A stretch of DNA of 64,000 nt. Origin: Trileptium ribeirensis (taxonomy: Eukaryota; Nematoda; Enoplea; Enoplida; Thoracostomopsidae). The stretch is taken from NCBI GenBank assembly GCA_030248225.1, contig JASANE010005263.1:178086-242085 (forward strand), in the 5' to 3' direction. Below the pieces are notes generated by a model. The model had not been told where the DNA came from and did no database searches. It saw only the letters and a program-made list of their open reading frames with translations. This document shows positions 11,535 through 22,119 of this stretch, one piece after another; position 1 is the first letter of the stretch; each line of letters opens with the position of its first letter. The position numbers and the translations under genes are program-made.

Positions 11535-12752
11535 ATAACAAATCGAACAATGTTTCACTCTGCGGAACTATTTTTATTTAAGGTGACACGCATAACTCTA
11601 CTTTTAGCGGGGCGGAATGAATTGCGCGATAACTTATTTCAAAGCTTGACGTATCTGTTTGTGACCTTTAGTTAGGCGCGAATCCAAATTGCAACACTTT
11701 CCCATGAAAATTGTTATGTCTAAATGGCTCGGGTCGTTACCCGAAATATCATTTATTACATCTCGACATCCTAAAAGCTTCGAATCCAACTTCCGGGTCA
11801 AAGTTGCAAAAATTGATTCTTAATGATCCCTAGCTATATTTGGAAACGCGGGTGCCAGTATTCGCAGCTGATGTCTCCCGATACAAGTAAGAATAACTAG
11901 AGTAACAACTACCCGGAATCAGCTCATCGAGATATACAGCTTTCCAAAACTTCACTTTTTGTGTGGCCACGCCCTGCCCTGATTTGTAGTCCACGAACTC
12001 GATTTCCAGAATATACTTAGTCTATCTTCATTTTTCTGGTTATGTATTGCTTGCAGGGCATCAAAAGTGGTCTCTGTTATAGATATTTCGGTCGCTGAAT
12101 ACCATGGCGTGGTTACCTAGCGTCCAGCACGACTATTCTCTACCTTTTCAACGGTTTTCAATTGCTTTAGGTTCGACGATAACCCCGATTTCAGAATATT
12201 AGCTTGTCTTCAGTAAGTTGATTGGTTATAACTGCTTTCAGTACTATGTCGCAGTTTGAACACAAAATTTTAACAAAATATCTTGAAAATTCAGGGAATA
12301 GGTAGATTTTCTAAATGATGCCCAATGTCTTTTGCATATTGTCCTGAAGATATGTAAATTCGAATAAGAAACCTCAGTTACTACAAAGTTTTTTGTCTAA
12401 AATTAGATATTTAACCCCGGCTTTTTTTACTATCCTTACAAGTTGATTGCGAGCGGAGTTTCCTCTGAGGGTGCTACTGCGAAAACTCTGAAAATTCCTA
12501 TTTTGTCTGTTTCCGTCACTCATAATCCATCTTATTTGAATTGCGGTAAATTATTTTCTTTCAATAGCAAAAATGACGAGGATGTGCCTTTTATTTGAAC
12601 GAGAACAGCTCCGACACCAACTTTCAGGTCAAAATGGCAAAAAACATGTTTTTAAGAGTTCTTTGCCAAATCTGGCCTTACGGGTACTAGTTTTTCGCAG
12701 GCCATATCTCTCTACGTATGAATCGCATCGAAAAATAGAGACCATTATACAG

Positions 12753-13045
12753 ACTGGCCTGTCCACAGCCCTACGAAAAGTGGGGGAACTTCGGGGCTCC
12801 CATGTTCATTCTTGGGGGAAATTTCAAAGGGGGGAGGGGATAAATTTTGCTTAAAATACTAAATATTTCCATATTTTCATGTTTTACTGCAGTGCTTGTA
12901 TTCGCAAGCTACAAGACGACATTTTAACATTACAAATAGTGGTAATTAATGTTTTAATAACATTTCGGGAACAAAAAACTTAAATTTTGAGACATAAACA
13001 TAGTATTTTTAGTTGAACATGTGGGTTTTGGCAGTGTGGGGGTCA
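12753..13045 (+). mobile_element. Repeat family R1, single-unit copy
   Basis: It begins ACTGGCCTGTCCACAGCC, followed by CGAAAAGTGGGGG and CCCATGTTCATTCTTGGGGG. It continues with one central unit (CCATATTTTCATGTTTTACTGC) and the AGTTGAACATGTGGGTTT tail. It closely resembles 18168-18520 in the same orientation. Confidence 0.65.
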
Positions 13046-13225
13046 AATCACAAAAAATAGGTTTTTAAGGGTTCTTTGCCACATTTAGCCATACAGGTAC
13101 CAGTGTTTCGCAGCCCATATTTCGCGACACAGGCTTCCCATCGAATAGAATCAGCTCATCTACAACTTTGCTGTCCACGACTTTTTGTGGGACCATTTTC
13201 TAGGCCGCTGTGGGGCCCGAATATA

Positions 13226-13555
13226 CAGTTACAATCAGAATTAAGCGCTTATAAAATCGAACGCAGACGACATCGATCGAAATCGCAATCGATTGATCTT
13301 GTTTGAACGAAATTCGTTAAATTAAACGCAAACTACCATTTTTTATTAGAAATATTTTTTTCAACACAATCGAAATTCGTTAAATTAAACGCAAACTATA
13401 ATTTTTTATTAAATTATTTTTTTATTTTGACGCAATCGAAATTCGTTAAATTAACTGACTTTCGGTTAAACGATGTAATTTTGTTTAAACGCAAACGGTC
13501 GAAATCGAACGAAGATTCGATTGGTTTTTAAGCACTTAATTCTGATTGTAAACTG
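13226..13555. mobile_element. Tc1/mariner-type MITE with TA duplication
   Basis: The left end CAGTTACAATCAGAATTAAG and the right end inverted (CAGTTTACAATCAGAATTAAG, one base longer) are flanked by TA on both sides (13224-13225 and 13556-13557). CAGT ends plus a TA target fit Tc1/mariner. The interior carries about three tandem copies (from about 13308, 13371 and 13437, period 63-66 bp) of an AT-rich unit with CGAAATTCGTTAAATTAA. No transposase. Confidence 0.75.
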
Positions 13556-14225
13556 TAGTTCGTCGACCCTTTGCCAGAAATAGCGATTGTTCAATTTTCG
13601 ACATGTGTGTTTTTACTTTATAACGAGTGCCTGTTAGGTTATCAAACACGCTGGATACAACGGCTTCGCTATCTATAGTCAAACTTAACTATTCCTATTC
13701 ATTGGGTTTCGAAGGTTTTGGACTCGACGAACTAGATTTTCGAAATGTAGTCCATTTTCATTTGTTTGTTTATGTATTGCATGCAGGTCATCAAGAATTG
13801 TCTATATAGGCTTTCGGTAGGCTGAATACGATATTTTGGTTATCTAGAGAGTGCACAAATACTTTATGCGTTGTCAGTTGTTTTTGAAGGATTCACGGTC
13901 GGTGAGGTTTTGTGATTTTCAATGGGTTCAGGGTTTAATAGGTGTTAGGATGGTATATCAAACTCAGCCTGTTACCGGTGATTAAACAAAATGATAACAA
14001 AAATGAAACCACGCTCGCTCCGTCTCACTCTCGCGTGCGAGTTACTAGTTTTATTTCATTATATTAGTCTGATGTGAATTACATAGAAAAAAATCTGTGT
14101 AATCTCGAGGTTTCGCACATGCTATCTTCAGTCGAGTCACCGTCGTGATAATAAAATGCTTGTTGGCGAGTAGCTTGCTGAGTTATAATGGATTTGTTCG
14201 TATTTTTCTCTTTTTTATATTTCAG

Positions 14226-14311
14226 TTGTCGAACAAGTGGAGACAAGCGCCTCGTTGTACAGTCAGACAAGTCGCGGAGCGCAGCCAATTTGTCTTCTAG
14301 TCAAGCAGCAG
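14226..14311 (+). CDS. AP3D1: AP-3 delta exon (HFTVVEQVETSASLYS segment)
   Basis: The acceptor is tttttatatttcag ending at 14225. The first two bases complete a Val codon begun by the phase-1 exon at 10366-10487. The product is VVEQVETSASLYSQTS followed by RGAQPICLLVKQQ. Animal AP-3 delta has HFSVVERVDSCASMYSRS and then VCLLVKKG here, a strong match about 30 residues from the C-terminus. A donor GTAAGA follows at 14312 in phase 0. If that donor is not used, the frame runs ten more codons to TGA at 14342-14344, with AATAAA at 14381. The minus-strand ORF 14079-14288 is a shadow. Confidence 0.87.
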
Positions 14312-14895
14312 GTAAGAAAAACGACTAATCAGTTTTTTGCTTGAACCTTGTCGCTTGGGCAATCACCTTTCGCTGTCACTAATAAAATTTGAGACGTTTG
14401 GGTCCAAATAATTTCTGGGTCGCGACCGAAACGTTGGTAACTGATCCTATCACTATCAACCTTTTGTTGATGTATACTGGAGTCGTAAGCGTTGCGTGGT
14501 ATTGGGTGTTATTGGCTAACATGACATAAAATTTTTTGACTTATCGCCATCACATCCTAATTTTCAATGAATTGCGCTATACTTAGTATTTAATTTTGTC
14601 TCAAATGCAAAACACAATATATTATTGTAAATAATTAAAAATATAGATCTATCTCGGTGTTTTATTTGACGCTGTTTATCGGTAACGATTGTCATAATTT
14701 AAGTTAATTGTTTATTCTCAAAATGAGTTTAATTTTAAAGAATAATAACTATACGGTGTCCCATAATTAACACCCTAACTTCAAACTATATTCTGAGACT
14801 GACATAATATACATATAAACCATCACACTTTCAGGAATTATACCCGAACATATAAATTATCAACGTATAACAAAATGTCTGATACTTAACTGAAT

Positions 14896-15900
14896 TTGGC
14901 TGCTCGAATAACTGCCATAGTACTGTATTCAGTTAACCAAAATAGCTCTGAAGTTGTGCAACAATGGTCCCGACGGTCGTCTTCACAACCCTCATGTCAA
15001 ACTATTGCTTCAATTAATAAAAGGTTTGATCTAACAGGTTCCGTAGCTAACTTGCTCCTGACAGAGAGCATACCGAGGGCAACTGGTGATTCTGCGACAG
15101 CTGAAATTTTCTGTCATTTTGACAGTAATCCGTCAAAGTCAATTCGCCGTTGTCTTTTGAAACCGGCATCATCAAATCGACTGTTTTCTGAAATTGTTAA
15201 AAGTCTGCGCCTAAAATCTTTTAGAACGACGTTAATTCATGCTCTGACTGAGGATGATTATGATCGCGGTATTGAATTTTGTAAAAAATGGCTACAGCAT
15301 CTCGACGATGATCCGGACTTACCTGACGAAGTCATTTGGTCCGACAAAAGCAATCTTGAACTGAACTGCCACGTTAACCGGCAAAATTGTGTTTATTGGC
15401 ATGCATGAAACCCTCACAACACTATCGAACACTATATGAATGCCCCTGGTCTGACAGTATGGGTTGGCATGTGGGCTGGTGAATTTTTTGAACCGCTCTT
15501 TTTCGATAGTACTTTGAATGCAGACAACTATCTAATGATTCTGTGAAATGGATTTTATTCTAATATTTGGCAGTTACCAAATATTGCCAGGCTTCATTTT
15601 ATGCAAGATGCTTTTCATTTTGCGATGGTTGTGCGCTGTTGGTGGGACTAAACCTTCCCTGACCGTTGTCTGGGGCGCCGAGGCCCTGTCGAACGGCCTG
15701 CTTGTTCTCATTATCCGAACCCTCATGATTTTTTCTATGCGGAGTATTGAAGGAAAAGGTATACAAACGCAAACCATAAACCATATTGTGCCTGAAAGAG
15801 GCTATATCGAAGGTGAAAGAGGCTATATCGAAGGAGCTCACATGGTTCGAAAAGTCTGCCGAAGTGTGCGTTTTTCACTGGAAGAATGCATTGATCTTGG
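14896..15900 (+). pseudogene. Broken Tc1/mariner-like DDE transposase
   Basis: The frame from about 14896 is open to TGA at 15406-15408. It contains a helix-turn-helix-like part and then NPSKSIRR, ALTEDDYDRGIEFCKKW and VIWSDKSNLELNCHVNRQN, typical of insect-style transposases of the IS630/Tc1/mariner group that pair an HTH domain with a DDE nuclease. The same frame continues after the stop (VWVGMWAGEFFEPLFFD, NADNYL) to a TGA at 15544-15546. Beyond that the family pattern moves between frames: FPDRCLGRRGPVERP in one, then CGVLKEKVYKRKP in another. This shows at least two frameshifts. The first catalytic Asp (SDKS) is kept. The third Asp is lost, with Tyr at the expected place. A 21-bp duplication (GAGGCTATATCGAAGG twice) lies at 15798-15836. 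No function is expected. Confidence 0.85.
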
Positions 15901-15941
15901 TGGCCCCCAGCTCGCACTTAGTGTGTTATTCATCAAAAACG

Positions 15942-15943
15942 TA

Positions 15944-16031
<88 letters not shown>
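15942..16031. repeat. (TA)n microsatellite, left arm
   Basis: A nearly pure TA dinucleotide tract of about 90 bp directly precedes the hAT copy at 16032. Together with 17200-17283 it is a single array split by the insertion. Confidence 0.95.
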
Positions 16032-16034
<3 letters not shown>

Positions 16035-17196
16035 GGAGTAACCGGAATTCCGGTTCCGGTTCCGGCGAAAATCGTGTTCCGGTTCCGGTTCCGGCAAAGG
16101 GCAGAAACCATACCGGAACCGGAATTCCGGTTTAAAAATTTTGTTTGAATTTTTCCACGTTTTTTGCTTTATCCTGTAATCCAAACATATGTAATATATA
16201 TTATACAATGATCAACCTCCAATACAACCAAGCAAAAGAAAAGATTAACTAACCAATTTGCCGTGTAAAACGTAAGTAGGGCACATAATTTGAGCAGGAA
16301 TTTTTCATAATAACCTGCAGGAGTTTGTTAAATCAAAGCCAGGTCGATGCGTGTAGCAGCTATTTTACACATCCAGAAGTCTGTGGGATACGTTTGAATT
16401 AAACCGGTCCAAATCGGTAACAGAGTATGGCTTACGCAGAAGTACTTAGGGTATGCTTGGCTTGGCACATCAATTGCGTCAAGCACCCGCCAGCGCGCTT
16501 GTAAACTTGGTAAAACAGTCTAAATTGAAGTAAACTAACGTTGTCTGCAACGCAGCTAGAAACTGCTTTCTTGGCAATGAACTGTATTTATTGAAACTGT
16601 GCGAGCAGCATCACAGTGTGTCTTATTTATAGCATTCTGATTAGAAAGTTATCATCATTATGATCTAACTGACGGGCACTGTTTGTCCAACGCTAGCCTA
16701 AACAGTGTCTCTGACCACTGATCAGAGAATTACCTTCTATCTATTATTTTCTCTTAGAATCATATAAACCAATCCTATAGAAGAACATACAACAAACGTA
16801 TGTGTAGTAAAGGGAGGCGACTGGAGACAGAGCGAAAGTGTGTATTCTACGCTCCAAGCTTTGTAAGCATATTCGATTTGGCGCAGTATATGTAATGGTG
16901 TATAGTGGAAGGCATTTTTGCTCTGGGTGTCCAAAAATCGACATATTTGATCGATAAATAAACATTATTAGCTTCATCAGTCTCTTTACAGTTTCAGACA
17001 GTTTCAAAACCTTAAGTTTAATGTAAAAGTTATTTTTAATGTATTTTAAATCCACTATACCTTCATTTCTTCCATCATCTGTTTTACTATATATAAATTT
17101 CGAAGACCAGGTTCCGGTTCCGGTTCCGGATCCGGTTTAAATGGACGGTTCCGGTTGCTGGTTCCGGTTCCGGTAAATTTTGGTTCCGGTTATTCC

Positions 17197-17199
<3 letters not shown>
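16032..17199 (+). mobile_element. Non-autonomous hAT element, copy 2
   Basis: The ends CAGGGAGTAACCGGAA and GGTTATTCCCTG match copy 1 (828-1995). The length is also 1168 bp, although internal indels differ: extra GGTTCC units near the ends and a short deletion near 16775. The flanks are ATATATAT on both sides, consistent with an 8-bp target duplication in a TA array. No transposase is encoded. The short ORFs in it are the same fortuitous frames seen in copy 1. Confidence 0.88.

Positions 17200-17283
<84 letters not shown>
17200..17283. repeat. (TA)n microsatellite, right arm
   Basis: This TA tract of about 84 bp follows the hAT end. It mirrors the array on the left side of the insertion. Confidence 0.95.
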
Positions 17284-17288
<5 letters not shown>

Positions 17289-17327
17289 TACGTGTACACC
17301 AAAACGCTTTTAGATAAGTTCATTGTT

Positions 17328-17555
17328 CTGGCTAGTCCAAACCTCGGAAATAATAGCCGGGACGCCCCCGGCTAACCTGCCGGGGATGCCGGATTTTGCC
17401 GGTGGGCCAATTTTTTGCAGGTTTTTTTCGCGTTTTGATGTTTATTTTTCTCAACAGGGGGCTTTGAGCCGGGGGTACCCAAATTTTTGCTGGGGGTAGC
17501 GGCCGGGGGGCAGCCGAAAATGCCGGGCCTCCCGCCTCCACTTTTGTCTGGCCAG
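17328..17555. mobile_element. MITE with CTGGCTAGTCCAAA termini, copy 2
   Basis: The left end CTGGCTAGTCCAAACCTCGG is identical to the copy at 11347. The right end is more diverged (CACTTTTGTCTGGCCAG). The flanks TTGTT and TTATT are consistent with a mutated 5-bp duplication. The interior is GC-rich with repeated GCCGGGG. It is nested in the mariner-type element. Confidence 0.7.
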
Positions 17556-17612
17556 TTATTTGGCGTGCTGGGTCACTTTAATGCTAGGGCATTACTTATG
17601 GGACACCCTGTA

Positions 17613-18167
17613 TCATAATGTGCTACAAAGGCAAACGAATACTCTTGGAAGTTTAGACATCCTTAAATTCAGTTGTAGTTGAGAAACATTATTAGCTATT
17701 TTCTGCATTAATTTAAAAAATGTTGAAAGACTGTCCTTGTTAAATTAGAAATTGCTTAAATTTTTAACCTTTCTAATTTATTGCTCTTATGTCATCCTGA
17801 CGTGTGAAAGTTTTAGATCATCTGGGGTTGAAAAAGCATAAGGTATACTCGCTAGGTGGTTTATTGTGCTGTACCAAGTGGTAACTGAAATCGCATTGAT
17901 ATAACTGTTTTTACATGTAATGTAAAGGGGTGTGGCATTGTGCTGGCAAAAGTACATAAAAAATTGTAGATTACTATATTCAGTCATATTCCTGTACCTA
18001 GAACTGTCCAATGATGTGGTCGTTTCCGGTCTACCCTTCCTCCGTGTTCAAGGACTGTAGGAGGTTCCACAAATTGCTCTTGGAAGTATCGTTTGTCCCT
18101 CAAGATTTCTTAGGTCGCTAATCACCAATGGAATGTACATGAGTATGACTGTGTATCATATTCTAAC
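17613..18167. other. No recognisable feature
   Basis: AT-rich spacer between the mariner-type element and the next R1 repeat. No homologous repeat, splice-bounded open frame or RNA gene was recognised. Confidence 0.5.
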
Positions 18168-18520
18168 TGGCCTGTCCACAGCACTCCGAAAAGTGGGGGC
18201 GGAAATTCGGGGGCCCCATGTTCATTCTCAGGGGAAAATTAAAAGTGGAGGATAAATTTTGCTTGAAAATAGTAAATATTTCCATATTTTCATGCATTTT
18301 TACTACCGTGAATGTATGTTCACGCTAAAAATGATATTTTAGCATTATATATAGTGGTAATTAATGTTTAAAAAACAATTTGCAAACAAAAACATTATAT
18401 TCTTAGACAAAAATTTTTGGAATTAGTTGAACATGTGGGGTTTCGGCCGAATGGGGGGACGGACATGCAGGAAAATATCACGAACATGAAGGGATTTGGA
18501 AAGTGGGTGTCCCCCACCCC
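18168..18520 (+). mobile_element. Repeat family R1, single-unit copy
   Basis: It starts AACTGGCCTGTCCACAGC and CGAAAAGTGGGGGCGG, with GGGGGCCCCATGTTCATTCTC. It has one central unit (TTCCATATTTTCATGC, GTGGTAATTAATG) and ends with GTTTCGGCCGAATGGGG, GGACGGACATGCAGGAAA and GGGATTTGGAAAGTGGG. The last two blocks recur inverted at the left edge of 7735-8455. Confidence 0.65.
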
Positions 18521-18720
18521 GTCTTCGCTAATTCACAAACTAATTAGTCGCTGTTGTTACCTTGGAAGCATAACGCATCGATACATCACGACAGAGAAGA
18601 TGCTGGGTTCTTCCCATGATTTCTGAGTTCAATTGGGTTAGGCTCATTGACTCGGTTGATGTTGGATTTCGAACCTAAGGTTGTCGTTATTCGGGGAAAC
18701 TGTTTCGATAGTTACAGTAA

Positions 18721-20150
18721 TGTGTCGTTCACGTTTATTTGTGTGCAGCAACTGCACGCTATAGCCAGTATGGTCACAACAGTTGCACGCACCTCGAGTC
18801 CAGCGCAATGGAAATATCAGATGCACGCTTCGTGCAATGGTTGTAACTTCAGCTCTCATGAGTGCAAAAACATAGTCATTGCACGTGTCTGTGCATTCGC
18901 AGCATCCATTGCAATCACTTCGTGCTTTCGACGATACTATTGCATTCGCGCAGGCAATGAAATCAGCGGTTGTGTTCCAGCGTGCACTAGTTATCATTAT
19001 CGCTTGGGTAATCAGTGTTACATTGACACGCAAAAGCGCAATTGTTTGCACCCCTACAAGTGTTACTGCAATAGTTTTAACAAATGCACTGTTTTGTGAG
19101 CAGCGGCAAATGTTTACATATGCGTGTCAAGAATTCTCGCGGGTTTGTTTATACCATTGCTTGCCTATAGTGCAATGGTTATTTTGTTTTCGTAATCTTG
19201 ACACTGCATAAACTCCATCATTATATCTTTAGCTTAAGTTAAAATTTCCTCAAAAAATTTGACGCCGCGCAACGTTTTTTCATTAAAGCTGTTATTTTCT
19301 CATTTTTTGTCCTTATGTAGCTACCACTGCAACTTTTGCCAACTCTCACTGGCTTTCTGTTTTTAAAATTTTCCTTTAGGTTCTTTTAAATTTAAATAAA
19401 GCTATGTAAACGCTTTGGTAATATTGTTGGGGCAGCAAACAATATCAGACCCAATATCATATCATTTAGCCCATGTCTTTTGCATCTAGCTGAAGTAGCT
19501 TGAACAGTATGATTAGACCTGGTTGCATTGGAAACAAGGCGGTCACTAAATGTTTGGTTAAGTGATTCCTTTTTATATTTTCACTGCTTGTGTTAGTTTG
19601 CGTGATTTCACAGGAAATCTCTTTGTTGCATAACCTCTATAAGGTTGACACTCTGTAATATATAGTCAAAACAAAAAAAAATATGTTCGCGCTTCTCAGT
19701 TCTACATTCGGTGCTTCACTCCAAATCATTTTTGTATTTCACTTGGTTTATTTTGAAATTGCTTCATCGTCTGACAATACATATTTATTAAACGTAGCGT
19801 AAAATGTAGTAGACTTAAAATGATTGACAGCAGCAAAAACCCACGCCTAATGGTGGAAACTGACTTATTCTTTGTCCTTCGTATTTATATCTTGAAATTT
19901 CTGCTCTTAAATTAGCGCATCCCTTGTAGTTCTTCCTACAAGAGTAACACCTATTTGATGTACAAGCTGTGTTTATTCTCGATAATTACAGCTGTGACTA
20001 TAATAACTAAGGATTATATATAGATCAGAAATTGCCAACCGAAGAAAATGCCCTTGTATTACTTTTAAAATATTGCTGGTGTATTATTGTTCTACTTAGG
20101 GTTTGAATTGTGTTAGGAAATACGCATTCTTGCTTAAAATAATCAGTGAA
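18721..20150 (+). repeat. Left arm of long inverted repeat
   Basis: Pairs with 22120-23364 on the opposite strand. It is about 190 bp longer than the right arm because of indels. Similarity is high in the outer 650 bp and patchier towards the centre. Confidence 0.8.
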
Positions 20151-22119
20151 GACTGCTGTCTTGCGTACATTTCACGTCTTTTTGAATCCGCAGATAGCGG
20201 GCAAAGAGCGGTGCGAAACATTTATTGGTCATCGTCCAACGTTGGTTTTGCGGGCAAGAGGTACACAGTGTAACGCGATGTATGATACCTAATCTTTTCG
20301 ATATTTATGGGCTACTGTTAGACTGACATTGTACGAAGCGTGTCAAATTACAACAAGGTTAAAAAAATAAACTGATTTTACCGCATTGTTTATCTAGAAA
20401 AAGGCCGAGCCCTGGAAATTCCCATCTTTAAGCCATATTTTCACCCTAATGATTCGCGGGCCGGAGGAGATTGGAAAATTTTAGCAATTATCAGGAATTT
20501 ATAGTTTACAACTTTCATACACATATATGTCGTTACGAGCAAGAAAACACACACCAGCCCACATTCTTCCACCTACCGCCATAAGAATTATTTACCTTTA
20601 GGTCGACGGGCCTTCACGCCTATGATATATATGCAGTATATATTGATATTTATTACAAAATGCATATATGTTAAAATATATTCATTTCAAGAAGGTTTTA
20701 AATGATACCCATAAGTTGCTAACAAAAAATTCTAAGATATTGATTTGGCATTCGAAGCACAATTATTCTAACCAAATATCTATCGAAGTATACTTCTGCT
20801 CGAAGTTTGGAAGTCAATTTTGGCAATGGGAATATTGATTGATTAAATTAACGCGCATATTCCTATTTGCATGAAAAATTTTTAAGTTCATTAAACTCTA
20901 ACTCTTTTTTCGTTTAAAAATTTTGCTGGATAAAATTTTTTAGAAAAATTGATTTCCCTGTTTCTCGATTATGACTAATGCCAAATTTTATTTAAATAAA
21001 GAGTATACCTTACGAAAGAATTAAGGCATCCTTCAAGTTTTCGTATTTAAAGCAGTTAATGAGTGGCACATAGTAATAAATGTATTATTTGTATTAGTAT
21101 GAACCTTGATGTTTTATAGTCGATACCACGATGACAAAAGCAATTTAGTTCAGTTTTTCTAATGACGAAAATCGTGCTGGCACATTCACAGGCATAACAT
21201 CCCAAGAATAAGGTAATTCACCGGATATTAGTGTTGAGCAACGGCCGTGAAATCTGTCGGCAGGAGGTTAAACTGTCTGTCGTCGGACGTCCATCGCCCA
21301 ACCAATAATTTTTCGGCCCTAACGATTGCAAATCTGTCGACCGGCTGTTAATGGCCGTCGGCCCGCTATCAACAATTTTCTGTCTTTGACAGTCGCAAAT
21401 GTCATTGGTTAGCGCTTACGGTTCGATATTTGGCCAGGCGTGGTCTATACGTTTACTACGGTGTTAAACCTACCGCTCGAATTTTTTATGTATAGCTAAT
21501 CGACCATAACCCACATGCAAGGTTTTTGTAGCGTCTAGTGCCATCATTGCCATATTTAAGAATACAACATAATTGTGTTTTTATAAATAAATATAACTCA
21601 GTGTTTAATGATAGACCTCAAATCCTGCAGTACTCAGCATTAAATATCTATTTTTAGTCTTGCTATAGTGTGTCTAGGGTTTCGATTTGGCACCGGTTAT
21701 AGTGTGTCGTACAATACCTCATACAAATCAATTTTTAATAAATGATGTGGAATCACGAATATTAAATTTGTATCGCAGCAAGAGAAGTTTCTTGGTAGTA
21801 CCTGGCATTAAATATAGTACATAGTAGTTTTTGAACGAAAACAGTTTTCTTTTATCAGACTTGAATGGTTTTCATGAAAAAGAAATATGCACATTCACGC
21901 ACGAGGCCCAAGATAGGGAGGGCTGGTGCTCCGGGGGAGGGTATCAGCTGGTCGGCGGAGAGGGGGATGGAGACAGGAGACAGTTTTTCGAAGTTCTTGG
22001 GGGCTCGAAATTTTTCCACGTTTTGGCAATATTCTCCATTTTTTTCAACGTTTTTGTCAATATTCGCTGTACACTAGTCACACTCATGAAGACTTGAAAT
22101 GTATGTAGGACAGCAGCTC

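Larger units (their letters stand above)
11750..13900 (+). repeat. Diverged direct duplications in AP3D1 intron
   Basis: Segment 11990-12150 (TTTATGTATTGC-TGCAGG-CATCAA, TTTCGGT-GCTGAATAC) recurs at 13730-13860. Segment 12630-12750 (TTTTTAAG-GTTCTTTGCCA, TTTCGCAG-CCATAT) recurs at 13050-13190, on either side of the R1 copy. Distances and divergence suggest old segmental duplication of one repeat. No coding potential was seen. Confidence 0.5.
402..14344 (+). other. AP3D1: AP3D1 gene span (3' part), AP-3 complex subunit delta
   Basis: The span covers six exons that join without a frame break: 402-455 (phase 0), 2932-3072 (0), 5775-5942 (0), 8993-9078 (2), 10366-10487 (1) and 14226-14311 (0). 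They total 657 bp, or 219 codons. The joined protein matches the C-terminal part of metazoan AP-3 delta as I know it, with landmarks such as ELSVLDSL, QKLRGTLSYMI, KLDFTLHFPCS, HFTVVEQVETSASLYS and ICLLVK in the expected order. AP-3 delta is the large subunit of the adaptor that sorts cargo from endosomes to lysosomes and lysosome-related organelles. The gene continues upstream of the window. The usual last exon (about 30 codons) was not found. Alternatively, exon 14226-14311 may read through its donor to a TGA at 14342-14344, with AATAAA at 14381-14386. Introns are 2-4 kb and transposon-rich. Confidence 0.88.
14754..17610 (+). mobile_element. Tc1/mariner-superfamily element, decayed, with nested insertions
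   Basis: The left end (GGTGTCCCATAATTAAC from 14755) and the inverted right end (GGGTGTCCCATAAGTAAT) are terminal inverted repeats flanked by TA (14752-14753 and 17611-17612). The element contains a transposase relic (14896-15900), a hAT element at 16032-17199 and a MITE at 17328-17555. Without the insertions and TA arrays it would be about 1.3-1.5 kb, a usual size for this superfamily. Confidence 0.82.

Noticed and set aside
15548..16135. 195-codon ORF
   Set aside because: It starts in the wrong frame of the mariner transposase relic and runs through the TA microsatellite into the hAT end, giving an (YI)n artefact.
18644..19211. Overlapping ORFs of 110-150 codons on both strands, echoed at 22970-23465
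   Set aside because: They lie in the inverted arms of the 4.6-kb element. Low-complexity GCAATGG words keep several frames open, and no protein domain is visible.
20205..20270. Exon-like segment with cag and GTAC borders
   Set aside because: It lies in the core of the Harbinger-type element, has no homology and does not continue the AP3D1 frame in a family-like way.
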